DNA of 64,000 nucleotides, taken from NCBI RefSeq assembly GCF_003335505.1, contig NZ_QPEX01000024.1, positions 62,001 to 126,000 of the forward strand. The letters are read 5' to 3'. The stretch is from Bremerella cremea (lineage in GTDB: Bacteria; Planctomycetota; Planctomycetia; Pirellulales; Pirellulaceae). Positions 63,753-64,000 of the stretch are shown piece after piece. Position 1 is the first letter of the stretch. Each line of letters opens with the position of its first letter. The translations under genes and the position numbers were made by a program. Below the pieces are notes generated by a model. It did not search any database, was not told where the DNA came from, and worked only from the letters and a program-made list of their open reading frames with translations.

Positions 63753-64000
63753 GGCGCTTCTCACGAAGGTGGTCTGTCGTTTGCCTTAATAGCCCGTCCA
63801 ATGGGCAGAAACTGTAGTTTAGAGGGATCACTCTCACGCGGTCAAATCAAACAACTTTTTTTCACCAAGCTCTTCTTTTCTCCCCTAAACCTAGAATCGC
63901 TGAAATAATGTCTGAGCTGATGGAAAGTTAATGGGGTTCTATGAGCGAAAGGAGGCATTTTAGGTACTTCTGCGGCAGATCCTCGCGACTCGATACGATG

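Noticed and set aside
63941..64000. Open frame starting at ATG 63941 and leaving the window
   Set aside because: Only 20 codons are visible and nothing is recognisable; too little to call.
1..64000. CRISPR arrays, rRNA genes or a replication origin
   Set aside because: No regularly spaced repeats, rRNA sequence or clustered DnaA boxes were seen.

Overview
The window looks like a chromosomal segment from a planctomycete of the Pirellulales (Blastopirellula/Bremerella/Rhodopirellula type). The grounds are two DUF1559 prepilin-like proteins (the '[20 protein letters not shown]' start followed by '[12 protein letters not shown]'), N-termini carrying 'NPFESP', many hypothetical proteins with lipoboxes, fused and enlarged ResB/CcsA cytochrome c assembly proteins, and a dispersed gat gene set. 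Species cannot be fixed from the sequence alone.

Layout. 1-2.2 kb: serA (cut by the window edge) and serC, the serine branch. 2.6-5.7 kb: a TPR lipoprotein, a basic-tailed hypothetical, a small lipoprotein and a DUF1559 protein. 6.2-8.6 kb: an ECF sigma factor with a membrane-anchored partner, then an FHA protein. 8.9-14.3 kb: a glycine cleavage cluster (gcvT, gcvH, gcvPA, gcvPB) ending in a LipM-like octanoyltransferase. 14.6-15.06 kb: a DUF1569 protein. 15.17-28.08 kb: a 12.9-kb integrative element. 28.1-32.7 kb: tRNA-Glu, an SBF-like transporter, aroC, an AsmA-like protein and a ParDE pair. 32.8-39.0 kb: the ResB and CcsA pair. 39.9-43 kb: a DUF1559 gene broken by an in-frame TGA, an acidic HTH membrane protein and a small membrane protein. 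43.5-47.6 kb: a TolQ/ExbB-like plus two ExbD-like operon. 47.6-52.5 kb: bioA, a glutamine amidotransferase, a RedB-like thioredoxin-fold protein and a hybrid histidine kinase. 52.5-55.8 kb: an APC permease, a DUF62 SAM hydrolase with a free-standing homologue of its C-terminal domain, and a small protein. 55.8-60.3 kb: gatB, gatA and gatC, with a REP-associated transposase between gatB and gatA. 60.4-63.8 kb: rpmB, a HisN-like phosphatase, an Rrf2 regulator, lspA and a DksA/TraR protein.

The most interesting part is the integrative element. It sits at the 3' end of tRNA-Glu(CTC) and is bounded by a 21-bp direct repeat (15171-15191 and 28061-28081). It encodes a tyrosine integrase, an excisionase-like protein, two serine recombinase-family proteins and a five-gene cargo. 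The cargo comprises an all-helical protein (GASH-like), two different P-loop GTPases (double-GTPase type), a GAP1-like protein, and a convergent trypsin-fold protease with an N-terminal effector-associated domain. This matches the gene content of the computationally predicted GTPase-associated (GAP1) conflict systems. I infer that it is a defence or programmed-death system whose GTPase module controls the protease. The GAP1 C-terminus and the protease N-terminus appear to share the same small adaptor fold, which suggests how they are coupled.

A second notable point is that the integrase reading frame runs through the attachment core. In the integrated state its last six residues come from the tRNA gene. 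In the predicted excised circle the frame continues in phase into 59 codons now stranded at the left end, restoring a tail ending 'AIKAGILAMVEGS'. The tRNA's presumed Rho-independent terminator is likewise left 12.9 kb away, outside the left junction. Family assignments rest on motif reading by eye, with no database search; start codons were chosen from Shine-Dalgarno spacing, overlaps and family length.
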